Assembly: GCA_035570275.1 (NCBI GenBank)
Contig: DATMNI010000169.1
Coordinates: forward strand, 1-43,085
DNA: 43,085 nucleotides
Direction of reading: 5' to 3'
Source of the DNA: DATMNI01 sp035570275
GTDB taxonomy: Bacteria; Acidobacteriota; Terriglobia; Bryobacterales; Bryobacteraceae
This document shows positions 15,879 to 24,272 of this stretch, piece by piece. The notes below the pieces were generated by a model that was not told the DNA's origin, made no database searches, and was given only the letters and a program-made list of their open reading frames with translations. Numbering within the stretch: position 1 is the stretch's first letter; each line of letters starts with the position of its first letter. The position numbers were made by a program, and so were the translations under genes.

Positions 15879-16060
15879 CCCCGAACACAGGCGGAAGTCC
15901 GGTTCCTCGCGGACGAGTTGCCCGTGCTGCAAGCGGATTCGAGCGCACCGGGGTCTCGAAGGCCATAAGATCCTCCGTACCACTCAATCTGCTGTTCGTG
16001 GATTTCCAGGACCTCATCCAGGGTGAGGAAGATCGGTTCGCGTTCGAGGCCGCCAGCCAT
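15839..16060 (-). pseudogene. doc: N-terminal remnant of a second Doc toxin
   Basis: The first 43 residues are clearly Doc: PIFLTLDEVLEIHEQQIEWY then GLRDPGALESA, aligning with the intact toxin's AIHEAQLSEHGG..VRDQGLLESALA. After ~15932 similarity is lost and the frame runs on into CSTGNSSARNRT to a stop. The H-x-F-x-D-G-N-K-R active site is absent, so the product cannot be an active toxin. A neighbouring minus frame contains HGQLVREEPDF, which could be frameshifted continuation. It lies 17 bases after its antitoxin gene. Confidence 0.75.
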
Positions 16061-16077
16061 GAAACGGTGTTTGCGTC

Positions 16078-16305
16078 TTACTCAGCCAGACGCTTGAATG
16101 CCCGGCCATAGCGGCTGTGCGCCGCCGCCTGCGCCTGTTCGAATTTCTTGCGCCGTTCGGAAGCCTTGGCCGGCATGATGATCAGTTTTTTCCCGTCCGT
16201 GCTCACATCGAGTGGCGTATCGTCCCCAATCTTCAGCAAATCCAGAATCGGCCGGTCGATTACCAGCGCCATGCTGTTCCCGTGCTTTGTAAGCCTCTTG
16301 AGCAT
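16078..16305 (-). CDS. Orphaned AbrB/MazE-like antitoxin
   Basis: 75 residues. The N-terminus MLKRLTKHGNSMALVIDRPI then LLKIGDDTPLDV is an AbrB/MazE DNA-binding hairpin with the K-x-G-N-S signature. The C-terminus RYGRAFKRLAE resembles the neighbouring antitoxin's RYKDALRRLSK, suggesting both bind Doc-type toxins. Its own toxin gene is truncated, so it is an orphan that may still repress its promoter or cross-neutralise the intact Doc. GGAGGGTGAG precedes the ATG. Confidence 0.82.
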   Translation of the reverse strand: MLKRLTKHGNSMALVIDRPILDLLKIGDDTPLDVSTDGKKLIIMPAKASERRKKFEQAQAAAHSRYGRAFKRLAE

Positions 16306-16321
16306 CTCACCCTCCGTACTT

Positions 16322-16359
16322 ACAATGTATCACCATTTGTCCTCACAATGTATCACCAA
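16322..16359 (-). promoter_or_regulatory. Two direct repeats upstream of the orphan antitoxin
   Basis: ACAATGTATCACCA occurs at 16322-16335 and again at 16345-16358, 23 bp apart (about two helical turns), 17 bases before the antitoxin ATG. Phased direct repeats at an antitoxin promoter suggest autoregulatory binding sites. TACATT within each repeat, read on the minus strand, could double as a -10. Confidence 0.5.
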
Positions 16360-16374
16360 ATGCAAATCGCCTCG

Positions 16375-18087
16375 CTACCCCGGCCCCGGCATCACCATCA
16401 GCACCACGCACGAAGGATGCTCCGGCCCGTGGTACACCGTCTGGTCCGAAGTCACCAGTTTGACCGCGTCGGCCACGGCGCCGCCCGTGTTGGGGTTCCG
16501 GTCAAAGCGCGGGAAGTTGCTGCTCGATACCTCCACCCGGATCCGATGGCCCTTCAAAAACACGTTGCCGGTCACGCCCGCGTCCACGGTCACTCGATAG
16601 ATCTCGCCGGCCTTGCTCAGCTCCGGCTTCTCCAATGAGTAGCGGTAGCGCAGACGCAAAATGCCATCGGTCAAATTGCGCGCGGAGCCATCGGGGAAGA
16701 CGTCCACCAGCTTCGCCGTGAAGTCGGTGTCGCGGGCGCTCGAAGCCACATACAGCACCACCTGCACCGGCCCAATCGCTTCCACATCGTGCTTCAGCGG
16801 CTTGGTTGTGTACACCAATATATCCTTGCGCTGTTCCACCAGGCGCTGATCCATCGGTCCCCACGGGAACACTTTGGGATTGCAGCAGACCGCGCCGCCG
16901 CGCGTCGGCACCGGGTCGTTGGGATCGAAAACGAACTGGTCGGCCGCGTTGCGCTGCGAAGGATGATCCGCCAGCGCGCCATCGCCTTCGAGCGAGTTGG
17001 CCCGGCCCTTACCATCCAGATAAAACCGCTGCTCCCGCGCCTGTTCCGGCGGCCATTCCCGCGCCTCCAGCCACTTGTTGGCGCCCATCACGAAAATCTT
17101 CACCGGCGGCCGCGAAAGCAGCGGGGTGTCCTTGCCCATCAACCACTGGTCGAACCACTCCATCTGCAGCGCGCGCACCGGCGCCGAAGAATCCAGCCCG
17201 AAGTCGGCATTCTCAAACCGGTACGACATGTTGTGCGGCCAAGGCCCCACCAGAATGCGGCTCAGGCCGCTGGTCTTATGCAGTGCCGCGTAGGCCTCCA
17301 GGTCGCTCTGCACGAAGTTGTCGTACCAGCCGCCCACCGAAAACACCGGGATCCGAATCTTCGCCATCTGCTCCCTGACGCTGATCGCCCGCCAGAACTT
17401 ATCGAATGCCGGATGGTCGGCCACGTCCCGGAACATCGGCGACGTCCACCCCAGCGCCGCCACATCGCTCGATCGCTCGGGCAGGTGCAGCACGTACCTG
17501 GCGAAATCCTGGTGATACCCCGGCGCGCGCAGGTTCTCGGCCATCCACTCCAGCCGGTTGCCCAGCTTCATGGCGCCGCCGGTAGAGTAAAACCGGTCGC
17601 GGTAATCGTCATAGCCCGACACCACCGGGAAGATGGCTTTCAGGTGCGGATTGTTCAGCGGCGCCACCTTCCACTGCACGATCCCCACGTACGATCCGCC
17701 CATCATCCCGATCTTTCCGTCCGACCAGGATTGCCGCGCGATCCAGTTCAGCGTGTCGTCCCCGTCCGACGGTTCCTGTCGCAAGGGCTGGAACGCGCCC
17801 TCGGACTCGTAGCGGCCCCGCACATCCTCCACCACCACGGCGTAGCCATGCTCTACAAAGGCCTGGTAGTTCGATGTGATGTCGGCGCCTTTACCGTAGG
17901 GCGTGCGCACCAGAATGGCCGGCACGCGCGCATTCTCGGAAGGCAGGAAAACATTCGCCGAAAGCCGCACGCCATCGCGCATGGGGATGGGAATCTCCAG
18001 ACGCTTGAAGATCGGCTTGGGCGCAGCCCCGGCCAAGCCCGCCCATGAGGCCAACACTAGACACAAAGCTCGCTTAGTAAGTCCCAA
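16375..18087 (-). CDS. CocE/NonD family exported hydrolase (X-Pro dipeptidyl-peptidase-like)
   Basis: About 570 residues. The alpha/beta-hydrolase domain begins PIPMRDGVRLSANVFLP and has the nucleophile in MMGGSYVGIVQW (G-x-S-Y-x-G). VGGWYDNFVQSDLEAY and LVGPWPHNMSY supply likely catalytic Asp and His. The C-terminal half (IGPVQVVLYVASSARDTDF, VFPDGSARNLTDGILRLRYR) is the jelly-roll domain of CocE/PepX enzymes. These hydrolyse esters or amides. Start: no ATG precedes the conserved region suitably. A TTG at 18085-18087 with GGCAGG upstream gives a neat signal peptide (TKRALCLVLASWAGLAGAA). It overlaps the glycosyltransferase end by 31 bases. The frame stays open to 18267 without family similarity. 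Confidence 0.85.
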   Translation of the reverse strand: MGLTKRALCLVLASWAGLAGAAPKPIFKRLEIPIPMRDGVRLSANVFLPSENARVPAILVRTPYGKGADITSNYQAFVEHGYAVVVEDVRGRYESEGAFQPLRQEPSDGDDTLNWIARQSWSDGKIGMMGGSYVGIVQWKVAPLNNPHLKAIFPVVSGYDDYRDRFYSTGGAMKLGNRLEWMAENLRAPGYHQDFARYVLHLPERSSDVAALGWTSPMFRDVADHPAFDKFWRAISVREQMAKIRIPVFSVGGWYDNFVQSDLEAYAALHKTSGLSRILVGPWPHNMSYRFENADFGLDSSAPVRALQMEWFDQWLMGKDTPLLSRPPVKIFVMGANKWLEAREWPPEQAREQRFYLDGKGRANSLEGDGALADHPSQRNAADQFVFDPNDPVPTRGGAVCCNPKVFPWGPMDQRLVEQRKDILVYTTKPLKHDVEAIGPVQVVLYVASSARDTDFTAKLVDVFPDGSARNLTDGILRLRYRYSLEKPELSKAGEIYRVTVDAGVTGNVFLKGHRIRVEVSSSNFPRFDRNPNTGGAVADAVKLVTSDQTVYHGPEHPSCVVLMVMPGPG

Positions 18088-19199
18088 TACTGCCTGCCCG
18101 CTTGATCCACCCGGTGGTGGGCGCGAATGTGTCCGGCTCCCCGTTGCCCGACCGCACCGGCCACCCCAGACATCGATGTTACCAGAAGCATGTGCTGCCG
18201 AAGCGAATCGCGTTCGGCCACTCCCGGCGCAATCCGCAGGCAGGCGTCTTCCGGGAAGCGCGCGCACTCCGGCCCGTCCGTCACCATTACGGGCTTGCCG
18301 ATGCCCATCAGCCGGATGGCGATCCCGGAAGTCTCGCCGGCCGGCGGATACCGCAGGTTGATGCAGGCATCCACGGCGCCGGCCGCCATCCAGAATTCGC
18401 GTTCGGAGAGATGCGGCAGCCGCACCACGCCGGCTTCCGCCAGCATCGGCGCCACCGCGCGTTCCAGGTCCGTCGAAACGAACTGGCCCGCCACCAGCAG
18501 CGCCGTCCGCTGATTTTCGAGATGCAGTTTCCGGAAGGCCTGCAGCACCGCCACCAGGCGTTTCGATTCGCGCAGGTACCCGAAGACGCCGAACAGGAAG
18601 GCCGCCGGGTCTACCCCCAACCGCTGGCGGTAGCGCATGGCTTCAGCCTCGCCCACCGGCGCCGGCTCCTGAAACAGGTGCGGAATCTCTACCACGCGCG
18701 CCGCCGGCGCATGTTGAAGCACGGCAGCCGCCGCGGCCGGGTTGTGAACCACCACCGCCAGCGCCCGCTCCGCCACGCGCCGCAACATGGGAAAGCTGAA
18801 GTATCGGCTGTCCGTCCCCGAGGCCGCGCGGTCGCGCCACAATTCCCGCGCCAGCCCGCGGTTCCACTCCCCGTAATTGTAGACGAACTCGTCGGCGTAG
18901 CCGGTCTCGGTCAACTGCCCCAGCAGAAAATGGTGCAGCACCGCGTCATGCAGCACTACCACGCCCGGTTGGGCCAGCGCGAGCCGGTAGATTTCGGCGT
19001 GCAGCCCGTTGTTGCCCGTGTGGTAAAGCGCGATATCGCTGCGCTCCGGCGCCACTTCGACGGTGCCATGCCGCCGCAGTGCAGTCAGCAGCGTGGCCGC
19101 GTAATCGGCCACTCCCGTCCGCGCTGGCGGCAGTGGGGAATAGAATCCAACGGTGGGTTGATGGCGATTCTTGCCGGGCTGGGTATGTGCCTGGCTCAT
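18057..19199 (-). CDS. Glycosyltransferase, GT4-like
   Basis: 380 residues. The N-terminus VGFYSPLPPARTGVADYA is typical of GT4-type transferases. In the C-terminal Rossmann domain FLFGVFGYLRESKRLVAVLQ, LLVAGQFVSTDL and the VDACINLRYPPAGETSGIAI segment carry the usual donor-binding pattern with the conserved Glu. Substrates are unknown; polysaccharide or lipopolysaccharide decoration is plausible. The ATG at 19199 (MSQAHTQPG) was chosen because the further in-frame ATG at 19253 lies inside a palindromic repeat. It reads into the CocE-like gene. Confidence 0.85.
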   Translation of the reverse strand: MSQAHTQPGKNRHQPTVGFYSPLPPARTGVADYAATLLTALRRHGTVEVAPERSDIALYHTGNNGLHAEIYRLALAQPGVVVLHDAVLHHFLLGQLTETGYADEFVYNYGEWNRGLARELWRDRAASGTDSRYFSFPMLRRVAERALAVVVHNPAAAAAVLQHAPAARVVEIPHLFQEPAPVGEAEAMRYRQRLGVDPAAFLFGVFGYLRESKRLVAVLQAFRKLHLENQRTALLVAGQFVSTDLERAVAPMLAEAGVVRLPHLSEREFWMAAGAVDACINLRYPPAGETSGIAIRLMGIGKPVMVTDGPECARFPEDACLRIAPGVAERDSLRQHMLLVTSMSGVAGAVGQRGAGHIRAHHRVDQAGRQYWDLLSELCV

Positions 19200-19227
19200 T
19201 CGGGCGGGTCGATGGTCAGAGGTGGGC

Positions 19228-19251
19228 GGGACAGGCCACCCGGCCTGTCCC
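19228..19251 (-). terminator. 10-bp perfect hairpin after the TIGR03118 gene
   Basis: GGGACAGGCC (19228-19237) and GGCCTGTCCC (19242-19251) form a perfect stem with a four-base loop, eight bases beyond the stop of the gene at 19259. It is GC-rich without a clear U-run. The same type of GGGACAGGCC hairpin is, from memory, common between genes in Solibacter-like genomes. Confidence 0.5.
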
Positions 19252-19258
19252 ACTTGGT

Positions 19259-21064
19259 TTATTGCACGGTGATGATGGTGTTCGCCGTTGAGGCGACCGA
19301 CCCCATGTTGATCGTCACGGGAATATCGCCAGCCACGAGCGAGCTGGGCACCACCACGTTGAACTGATATACGCCCGCCGACACCAGTCCCGCGAAAGCA
19401 ACCTGGGCCGGCGCGCCTCCGAATGTGACGGTCGGGGTGTTCACGCAGGTGGCCGGTGCGGCGACGAGCTGGCCGCTGGCGATACCCGGATTCGTCGGTC
19501 CAAAGCCGGTACCGAACAGAACGATGGTTTCGCCGACCTTGGCAGGCGTACTCACCCCGGGATACAAGGCGGCCGCTCCTACAACGCCTCCGGCAGCATG
19601 CACGGCTGCGATGGACTTGCCGTCCTTCAGCAGGAAGAACGCCGGCGAGAATTGCTGCATGTTGACGCTGGCCGCGGTGCTGGTCATGGTGTTGTTGCTC
19701 ACCACCACGTCAACCGGTCCAGTGGCGGTATCGACCGGAGTGAGGACGTCGATCTGTTTAGGGCTGACATAGTACACAAAAGCGGGTTTGCCGTTCACGG
19801 TGACGCTGACGCCGCTGAGCGAAGTGGGAAGAGCTGTACCGGCGAAATCCGTCGTCGTCCAGTTTCGGGTGATGGGCGAGAGGTTGGAGCCGAAGATGCT
19901 GATAAACGTATTGGGCGCGATCCCAGTCTGCGTATCGGCGGCATTGCCGATGGCGCTGGCCGTGATGACCGGAGCGGCTTGCAGGCTACCGAAGAGTCCG
20001 TGCTTTCCCCCGCCCACGCCGGCCGCAAAATACACCGCGTTGGTGTCGCCGCCGTTGCCGCCGTTGCCCGGGAAGAGTCCCCAGAGTCCGGGAAGGACGA
20101 TGTTGTTGCCTTGCGGGTCTGTCATTGTGCCCAGGAAGGCGCCGCTGGTTGCGTCAAACGCATTGATGAGGCCGTCGCCGAAGTTGCCGACCAACAGCGC
20201 ACCCGTAAAGGCGCCGAAATTTGCTGGCGCGATGGCAAGACCCCACGGCTCGTTCATCAGGCCGCCGGTTGCCAGATGCTTGATCAGGTTGCCCTGCAAA
20301 TCGAAAACCGCTATGGCGCCCAGGCCGACACCAGCCGTCGAAAACGACTTGGTGGCGTTTTGCTTGGCATACGCCACGTAAAGCTTGCCGCCTATGTTCT
20401 GGATGTTATACGGCGCGTACCCGGCGGGGACGGACGTATCGGCGAACCCTCCGGCGACCGTTACCGGCTTGTAATTGGTATCGTAAACGTCGATGTTCCC
20501 GCTGTTGAGATTGGGGGCATAAATCAGCGGATTAGTGGCGCCGGCAGTGCGGGTGCTGATCGCCAGACCGAAGTACTTGGCGCCGGCGACGGAGTTATCC
20601 ACCATCAGTTGGGCATGGGTGGCGTCCACAGTCGGAGCCCAGGCCGAGATCGCGCCACTGGAACTGACAAAGATAAAGTTTGGCGGTTTCCCCGGCGCAA
20701 TCGCGAAACCACCGGTGGTGTTGGATACGACTCCGGTAGCGGTGGAGGGCGTTTTTCCGGCTGCCCCCGACGGAACGATGGCCAGGGTCGTGCTTACGAC
20801 CCCCGCACTGTTGTAGACCGTCGAGATGCCGCTGCCTCCATTATTTACCCAGAACGAACCGGTCGGTGAGGCGTCAATACCCCAGGGGTCGATCAGATTC
20901 TTGTCGGTATTGTCGGCAACACCGGGTTGATCGGAAACCAGGTTGTGTTGCAGGTAGCTGTTGCCGGGCGGCGTGGCGGGATACAAGCGGGACGCCAGGA
21001 CCAGCAGCGTTAAACCTGCCGCCAGCCCTGACCGCTGACTGAAACGTTTCGATAACTCAAACAT
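19259..21064 (-). CDS. Exported TIGR03118 family protein with TIGR03437 C-terminal domain
   Basis: 601 residues. Signal peptide SGLAAGLTLLVLASRLYPAT. Residues ~35-365 are a beta-propeller-like TIGR03118 region: LVSDQPGVADNTDKNLIDPW, GSFWVNNGGSGISTVY, GGFADTSVPAGYAPYNIQ and NEPWGLAIAPANFG. Residues ~370-600 are the Solibacter-type TIGR03437 domain: SAIGNAADTQTGIAPNTFIS, GVSVTVNGKPAFVYYVSPKQ, GETIVLFGTGFGPTNPG and VVVPSSLVAGDIPVTI. Such C-terminal domains are abundant on acidobacterial surface proteins. CAGGAGGTTC lies 10-15 bases before the ATG, a strong ribosome site. Catalytic residues were not recognised. Confidence 0.9.
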   Translation of the reverse strand: MFELSKRFSQRSGLAAGLTLLVLASRLYPATPPGNSYLQHNLVSDQPGVADNTDKNLIDPWGIDASPTGSFWVNNGGSGISTVYNSAGVVSTTLAIVPSGAAGKTPSTATGVVSNTTGGFAIAPGKPPNFIFVSSSGAISAWAPTVDATHAQLMVDNSVAGAKYFGLAISTRTAGATNPLIYAPNLNSGNIDVYDTNYKPVTVAGGFADTSVPAGYAPYNIQNIGGKLYVAYAKQNATKSFSTAGVGLGAIAVFDLQGNLIKHLATGGLMNEPWGLAIAPANFGAFTGALLVGNFGDGLINAFDATSGAFLGTMTDPQGNNIVLPGLWGLFPGNGGNGGDTNAVYFAAGVGGGKHGLFGSLQAAPVITASAIGNAADTQTGIAPNTFISIFGSNLSPITRNWTTTDFAGTALPTSLSGVSVTVNGKPAFVYYVSPKQIDVLTPVDTATGPVDVVVSNNTMTSTAASVNMQQFSPAFFLLKDGKSIAAVHAAGGVVGAAALYPGVSTPAKVGETIVLFGTGFGPTNPGIASGQLVAAPATCVNTPTVTFGGAPAQVAFAGLVSAGVYQFNVVVPSSLVAGDIPVTINMGSVASTANTIITVQ

Positions 21065-21294
21065 ACGTGGGTGAACCTCCTGAGCCTTCGTTGGTGTTAA
21101 TAAGGATAGCCGATTTATTCCCGTTTAAAATGTTAAAAGTTGGCGGATTCAGAGGCATTTTGGGTCTCGCACCACCTCATAGTGGCGGGAGATTTTAGTC
21201 GATGGAATCGGGGCCAGCGGCCGGTTTGCCGGACCATGCCCACCTCACGCACCACCTGGCTGGCGTGGTCTGATGTATAGTTATGGTCGAACGC

Positions 21295-21313
21295 GGCGGG
21301 CTGTTAACCCGCC
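21295..21313. repeat. GGCGGGCTGTTAACCCGCC palindrome
   Basis: A short dyad of the same type (GGxGG..GTTAAC..CCxCC) as the units at 23794-24204 and 37031-37171. It lies between a TATAGT -10-like hexamer (21276-21281) and the GH127 start, so it would be in the 5' leader. Confidence 0.45.
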
Positions 21314-21339
21314 TTCGTGCCCGGTGGAGGTACGCGGAG

Positions 21340-23790
21340 ATGAGCGACGATTTGACGAAATGGACCCGGAGGGAATTGCTCGGCGCCGCGGGCACAGTGT
21401 TGGCGGCCCCGGCCGTACTGACGGTCTCGTGCGCCGTATCCGCGGAGGCTGCGCCGCTGAATGCCATGGCCGGCATCGACCGCGTGGTTATCCTGCCCGG
21501 AAAGACTAACCCGCGCGCCAAGACCATCCTGCCCGGCAAGACCTACCTGCGGGGCTGGGCTGGCTATGGAGATCCGCCGCGGTCGAACCGCCCCAGGGGC
21601 AGCCAGCCCGAAGCGCCTCCTGAAGCCGGCCCTGCGGGAACTGCAATCTGGAGCAAGGAATCGGGGCCTGGCCCGGTGACCTTTGCGGATGCCAGGTCGC
21701 TCATCACCACGGCCGGCTTTTCCATTCCTGGCGCTTACGTGCTCAAACTTACAGTCGATAACGGGCAGTCCTCAGCTTCATCTACCTTGAATGTCAAGGT
21801 GGAAACGCCGCCTCCCGCTAAGCAATTGGACGCAGTCTACACCAAGAACTTCAAGGTCAACAATCCGCTTTGGAGCGCGCGTACCAAGGCGTTGATGGTG
21901 AGTTGGATTCCCCACTGCATCGATCAGATCGAACGCACCGACCTCACGCAGGGGCCGGGCGGTATCGACAACTTCGTCGAAGCCGGCAAGGCCTTGCGCG
22001 GCGAGCCTCACGGGGCGCACAAGGGCTACGTGTTCTCGAACGCCTGGGTTCACCAGACGGTGGAGGCCATGAGCATCGCGCTCATGATCGATCCGCAGGG
22101 CGACGCCGAAATTATCCAGGCCCATCGGAAAATGAAAGCGGCGCTGGACGACTGGATTCCGAAGATCCTCGCCGCTCAGGAACCCGATGGCTACCTGCAG
22201 ACGGCCTTCACTCTGCCCCGAGTGTCGGCGCGCAACGACGTCGACGCCGGACCCTTCCAGCACTGGGAGCGGCGCGGCGATCACGAAGGTTACACAGCCG
22301 GCTACTTCCTGGAATCGGCCATCAATCATTACCTGATGAGCGGCAAAAAGGACGCACGCATGTACCACGCGGCCAGGAAACTGGCCGATTGCTGGTACGA
22401 CAATCTCGGCCCCGCCCCCAAGAAGGCCTGGTACGACGGCCACCAGGAAATGGAACAGGCGCTGGTGCGCTTCGGCCGCTTCGTGAACGATGTGGAAGGC
22501 GGCGGCAAGGGCCAGAAGTATATCGAACTGGCCAGGTTCCTGCTGGACGGCCGCTACAACGCCGCCAGGAACGACCGGGAACGGCAGGAATACGACCAGA
22601 GCCATCTGCCCGTGATTCAGCAGTACGAGGCCGTCGGCCACGCCGTGCGCGCGGTCTACAACTACTCCGGCATGGCCGATGTCGCGGTGGAAACTCACGA
22701 TGCGGACTATCAGAGTGCCGTCAAATCGCTCTGGGACAACATCGTCAACAAGAAGTATTACGTCACCGGCGGCGTCGGCAGCGGCGAGACATCGGAAGGC
22801 TTCGGACCGAATTACTCACTGCGCAACGCCGCGTACTGCGAGTCCTGCTCCAGTTGCGGCGAGATCTTCTTCCAGTGGAAGATGAACCTGGCTTACCATG
22901 ACGCCAGGTACGCGGACCTGTACGAAGCCACCATGTACAATGCCCTTCTGGGCGCGACTGACTTACAGGGCACCCACTTCTACTACACTAACCCATTGGA
23001 TGCGAATGCGCCTCGAACACCCTGGCACGTCTGCCCGTGCTGTGTGGGCAACATCTCCAGGACTTTGCTGATGCTCCCCACCTGGGTGTATGCCAAGAGC
23101 GCCGACAGCGTGTACGTCAACCTCTTCATCGGCAGTACCATCACGGTGGAGAATGTGGGCGGCACGGATGTTGAGATGGTGCAGGCGACGGACTATCCCT
23201 GGGGTGGCAAGGTTTCCATCACGGTCAATCCCAAGGTCCGGATGAATTTCAGCCTCAAGATCCGGGTGCCGGACCGCAATGTCAGCAGTCTGTACCGGTC
23301 GACGCCCGATGCCAACGGCATTACTTCGCTGGCCGTCAACGGAGCGGTGGTGAAGCCCGTCATCGACAAGGGCTACGCCGTAATTACGCGGCAATGGAAG
23401 GCCGGAGACAGAGTCGACCTCGTCCTGCCGATGAAAGTACAGCGCGTGCATACAGCCACCGATCAGATTGCGGCCGATCGGAATAAGGTGGCGCTGCGGT
23501 ACGGTCCCTTAATGTATAACATCGAGAAGGTGGATCAGGACATCGGCAAGACACTTAGTTCCGAAGCGGAGCTGACTGCCGAGTGGAGGGATCTTCTGAG
23601 CGGGGTTATGGTGATCAAAGGCGCCTTCTCCGATGGCAGCGCCATGGTGGCCATACCCAACTTCGCGCGCACCAATCGCGATCCGGAGGCGCCGCCACCA
23701 CCTCCAAACGCTCCGCCGCCCGGGTCTGTCGCGGATGCGCGCCGGGCTCCTGGTCCGGCCACTTCCATTGTCTGGATCCAGGAGGCGTAG
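21340..23790 (+). CDS. Tat-exported glycoside hydrolase, GH127-like (DUF1680)
   Basis: 816 residues. The N-terminus KWTRRELLGAAGTVLAAPAV is a twin-arginine signal. Residues ~40-150 form an Ig/PKD-like module with a strand pattern ending YVLKLTVDNGQSSASS. The rest is DUF1680: NAWVHQTVEAMSIALMIDPQ, AAQEPDGYLQTAF, VGSGETSEGFGPNYSLR and WHVCPCCVGNISRTLLMLP. In the GH127 beta-L-arabinofuranosidase HypBA1 a Glu and three Cys bind zinc, one Cys being the nucleophile. Here E501, C503, C567 and C568 occupy the equivalent motifs (CESC and CPCC). A Pro-rich run (EAPPPPPNAPPPG) precedes the C-terminus. The ATG at 21340 follows GGTGGAGG. Expected role: removing arabinofuranose-type sugars from plant or microbial glycans in the periplasm or outside. 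Confidence 0.88.
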   Translation: MSDDLTKWTRRELLGAAGTVLAAPAVLTVSCAVSAEAAPLNAMAGIDRVVILPGKTNPRAKTILPGKTYLRGWAGYGDPPRSNRPRGSQPEAPPEAGPAGTAIWSKESGPGPVTFADARSLITTAGFSIPGAYVLKLTVDNGQSSASSTLNVKVETPPPAKQLDAVYTKNFKVNNPLWSARTKALMVSWIPHCIDQIERTDLTQGPGGIDNFVEAGKALRGEPHGAHKGYVFSNAWVHQTVEAMSIALMIDPQGDAEIIQAHRKMKAALDDWIPKILAAQEPDGYLQTAFTLPRVSARNDVDAGPFQHWERRGDHEGYTAGYFLESAINHYLMSGKKDARMYHAARKLADCWYDNLGPAPKKAWYDGHQEMEQALVRFGRFVNDVEGGGKGQKYIELARFLLDGRYNAARNDRERQEYDQSHLPVIQQYEAVGHAVRAVYNYSGMADVAVETHDADYQSAVKSLWDNIVNKKYYVTGGVGSGETSEGFGPNYSLRNAAYCESCSSCGEIFFQWKMNLAYHDARYADLYEATMYNALLGATDLQGTHFYYTNPLDANAPRTPWHVCPCCVGNISRTLLMLPTWVYAKSADSVYVNLFIGSTITVENVGGTDVEMVQATDYPWGGKVSITVNPKVRMNFSLKIRVPDRNVSSLYRSTPDANGITSLAVNGAVVKPVIDKGYAVITRQWKAGDRVDLVLPMKVQRVHTATDQIAADRNKVALRYGPLMYNIEKVDQDIGKTLSSEAELTAEWRDLLSGVMVIKGAFSDGSAMVAIPNFARTNRDPEAPPPPPNAPPPGSVADARRAPGPATSIVWIQEA

Positions 23791-23793
23791 CCC

Positions 23794-24204
23794 TTGTGGG
23801 GCAGGTTGTTAACCTGCGGCGGATTGTTAATCCGCCCGCCGCGATGCGGCAGCGAGCGGAGACGATGCTCTGCGTCCATCGGTTATGTCCCTCCATCGGC
23901 CGTGCCAGTACTTACTTAGTCGGTCGCTTCAGAAGGACGCCGACGTATCGGGTGACCGCTTGCTAACGCGCGCGGCTCCGATCAGAGCCGCGACCGTTAG
24001 AGAGCGGTTCGTCGAAATACACGACTGTATTTATCAAATGATGTGCTTAGTCAAGAGCCTGGGCGGTATAATCGGAAACAAATGAAGTTAGCCCCGACTA
24101 ACCAGCGAGCCAGGCCCCGTGTTGGTGGCCTCGCCCGCCAGGTGCGACAGGCGGATTGCCAATCCGCCGGACCCAGAGGGTGCCCCTAGCAACCTGCCCC
24201 ACAA
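23794..24204. repeat. Composite palindromic repeat array bounded by 15-bp inverted repeats
   Basis: Perfect 15-bp inverted repeats TTGTGGGGCAGGTTG bound the region (23794-23808, and reverse-complemented at 24190-24204). Next to the left end are two palindromes, GCAGGTTGTTAACCTGC and GGCGGATTGTTAATCCGCC; near the right end is GGCGGATTGCCAATCCGCC (24150s). The centre contains a copy of the other repeat family (23914-24052). It fills most of the 515 bp between the convergent GH127 and ADOP genes and contains no convincing gene. Confidence 0.7.
23914..24052. repeat. Dispersed palindromic repeat, copy B (nested)
   Basis: Shares with copy A (reverse-complemented) CTTAG at the ends, TTCAGAAG, ACGTATCGGG, ACCGCTTGCTAACGCG, CGGCTCCGA and CGAAATAC, in the same order and spacing. 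The termini are more diverged than in copy A. It sits inside the composite element of the other family. Confidence 0.7.
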
Positions 24205-24272
24205 GCCGCCAAAACGCGGGCCTTAGCGGTTCCTGATTTCTTCGCGTCCTGCAATCAAAGACTTACAGACTC

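Noticed and set aside
19598..20869. 423-codon plus-strand frame opposite the TIGR03118 gene
   Set aside because: Composition is that of an antisense frame; the minus strand has a strong ribosome site, signal peptide and two recognised domains.
23794..24204. CRISPR array or insertion sequence
   Set aside because: Repeats are palindromic, few and unevenly spaced, with no cas genes; no transposase frame is present.
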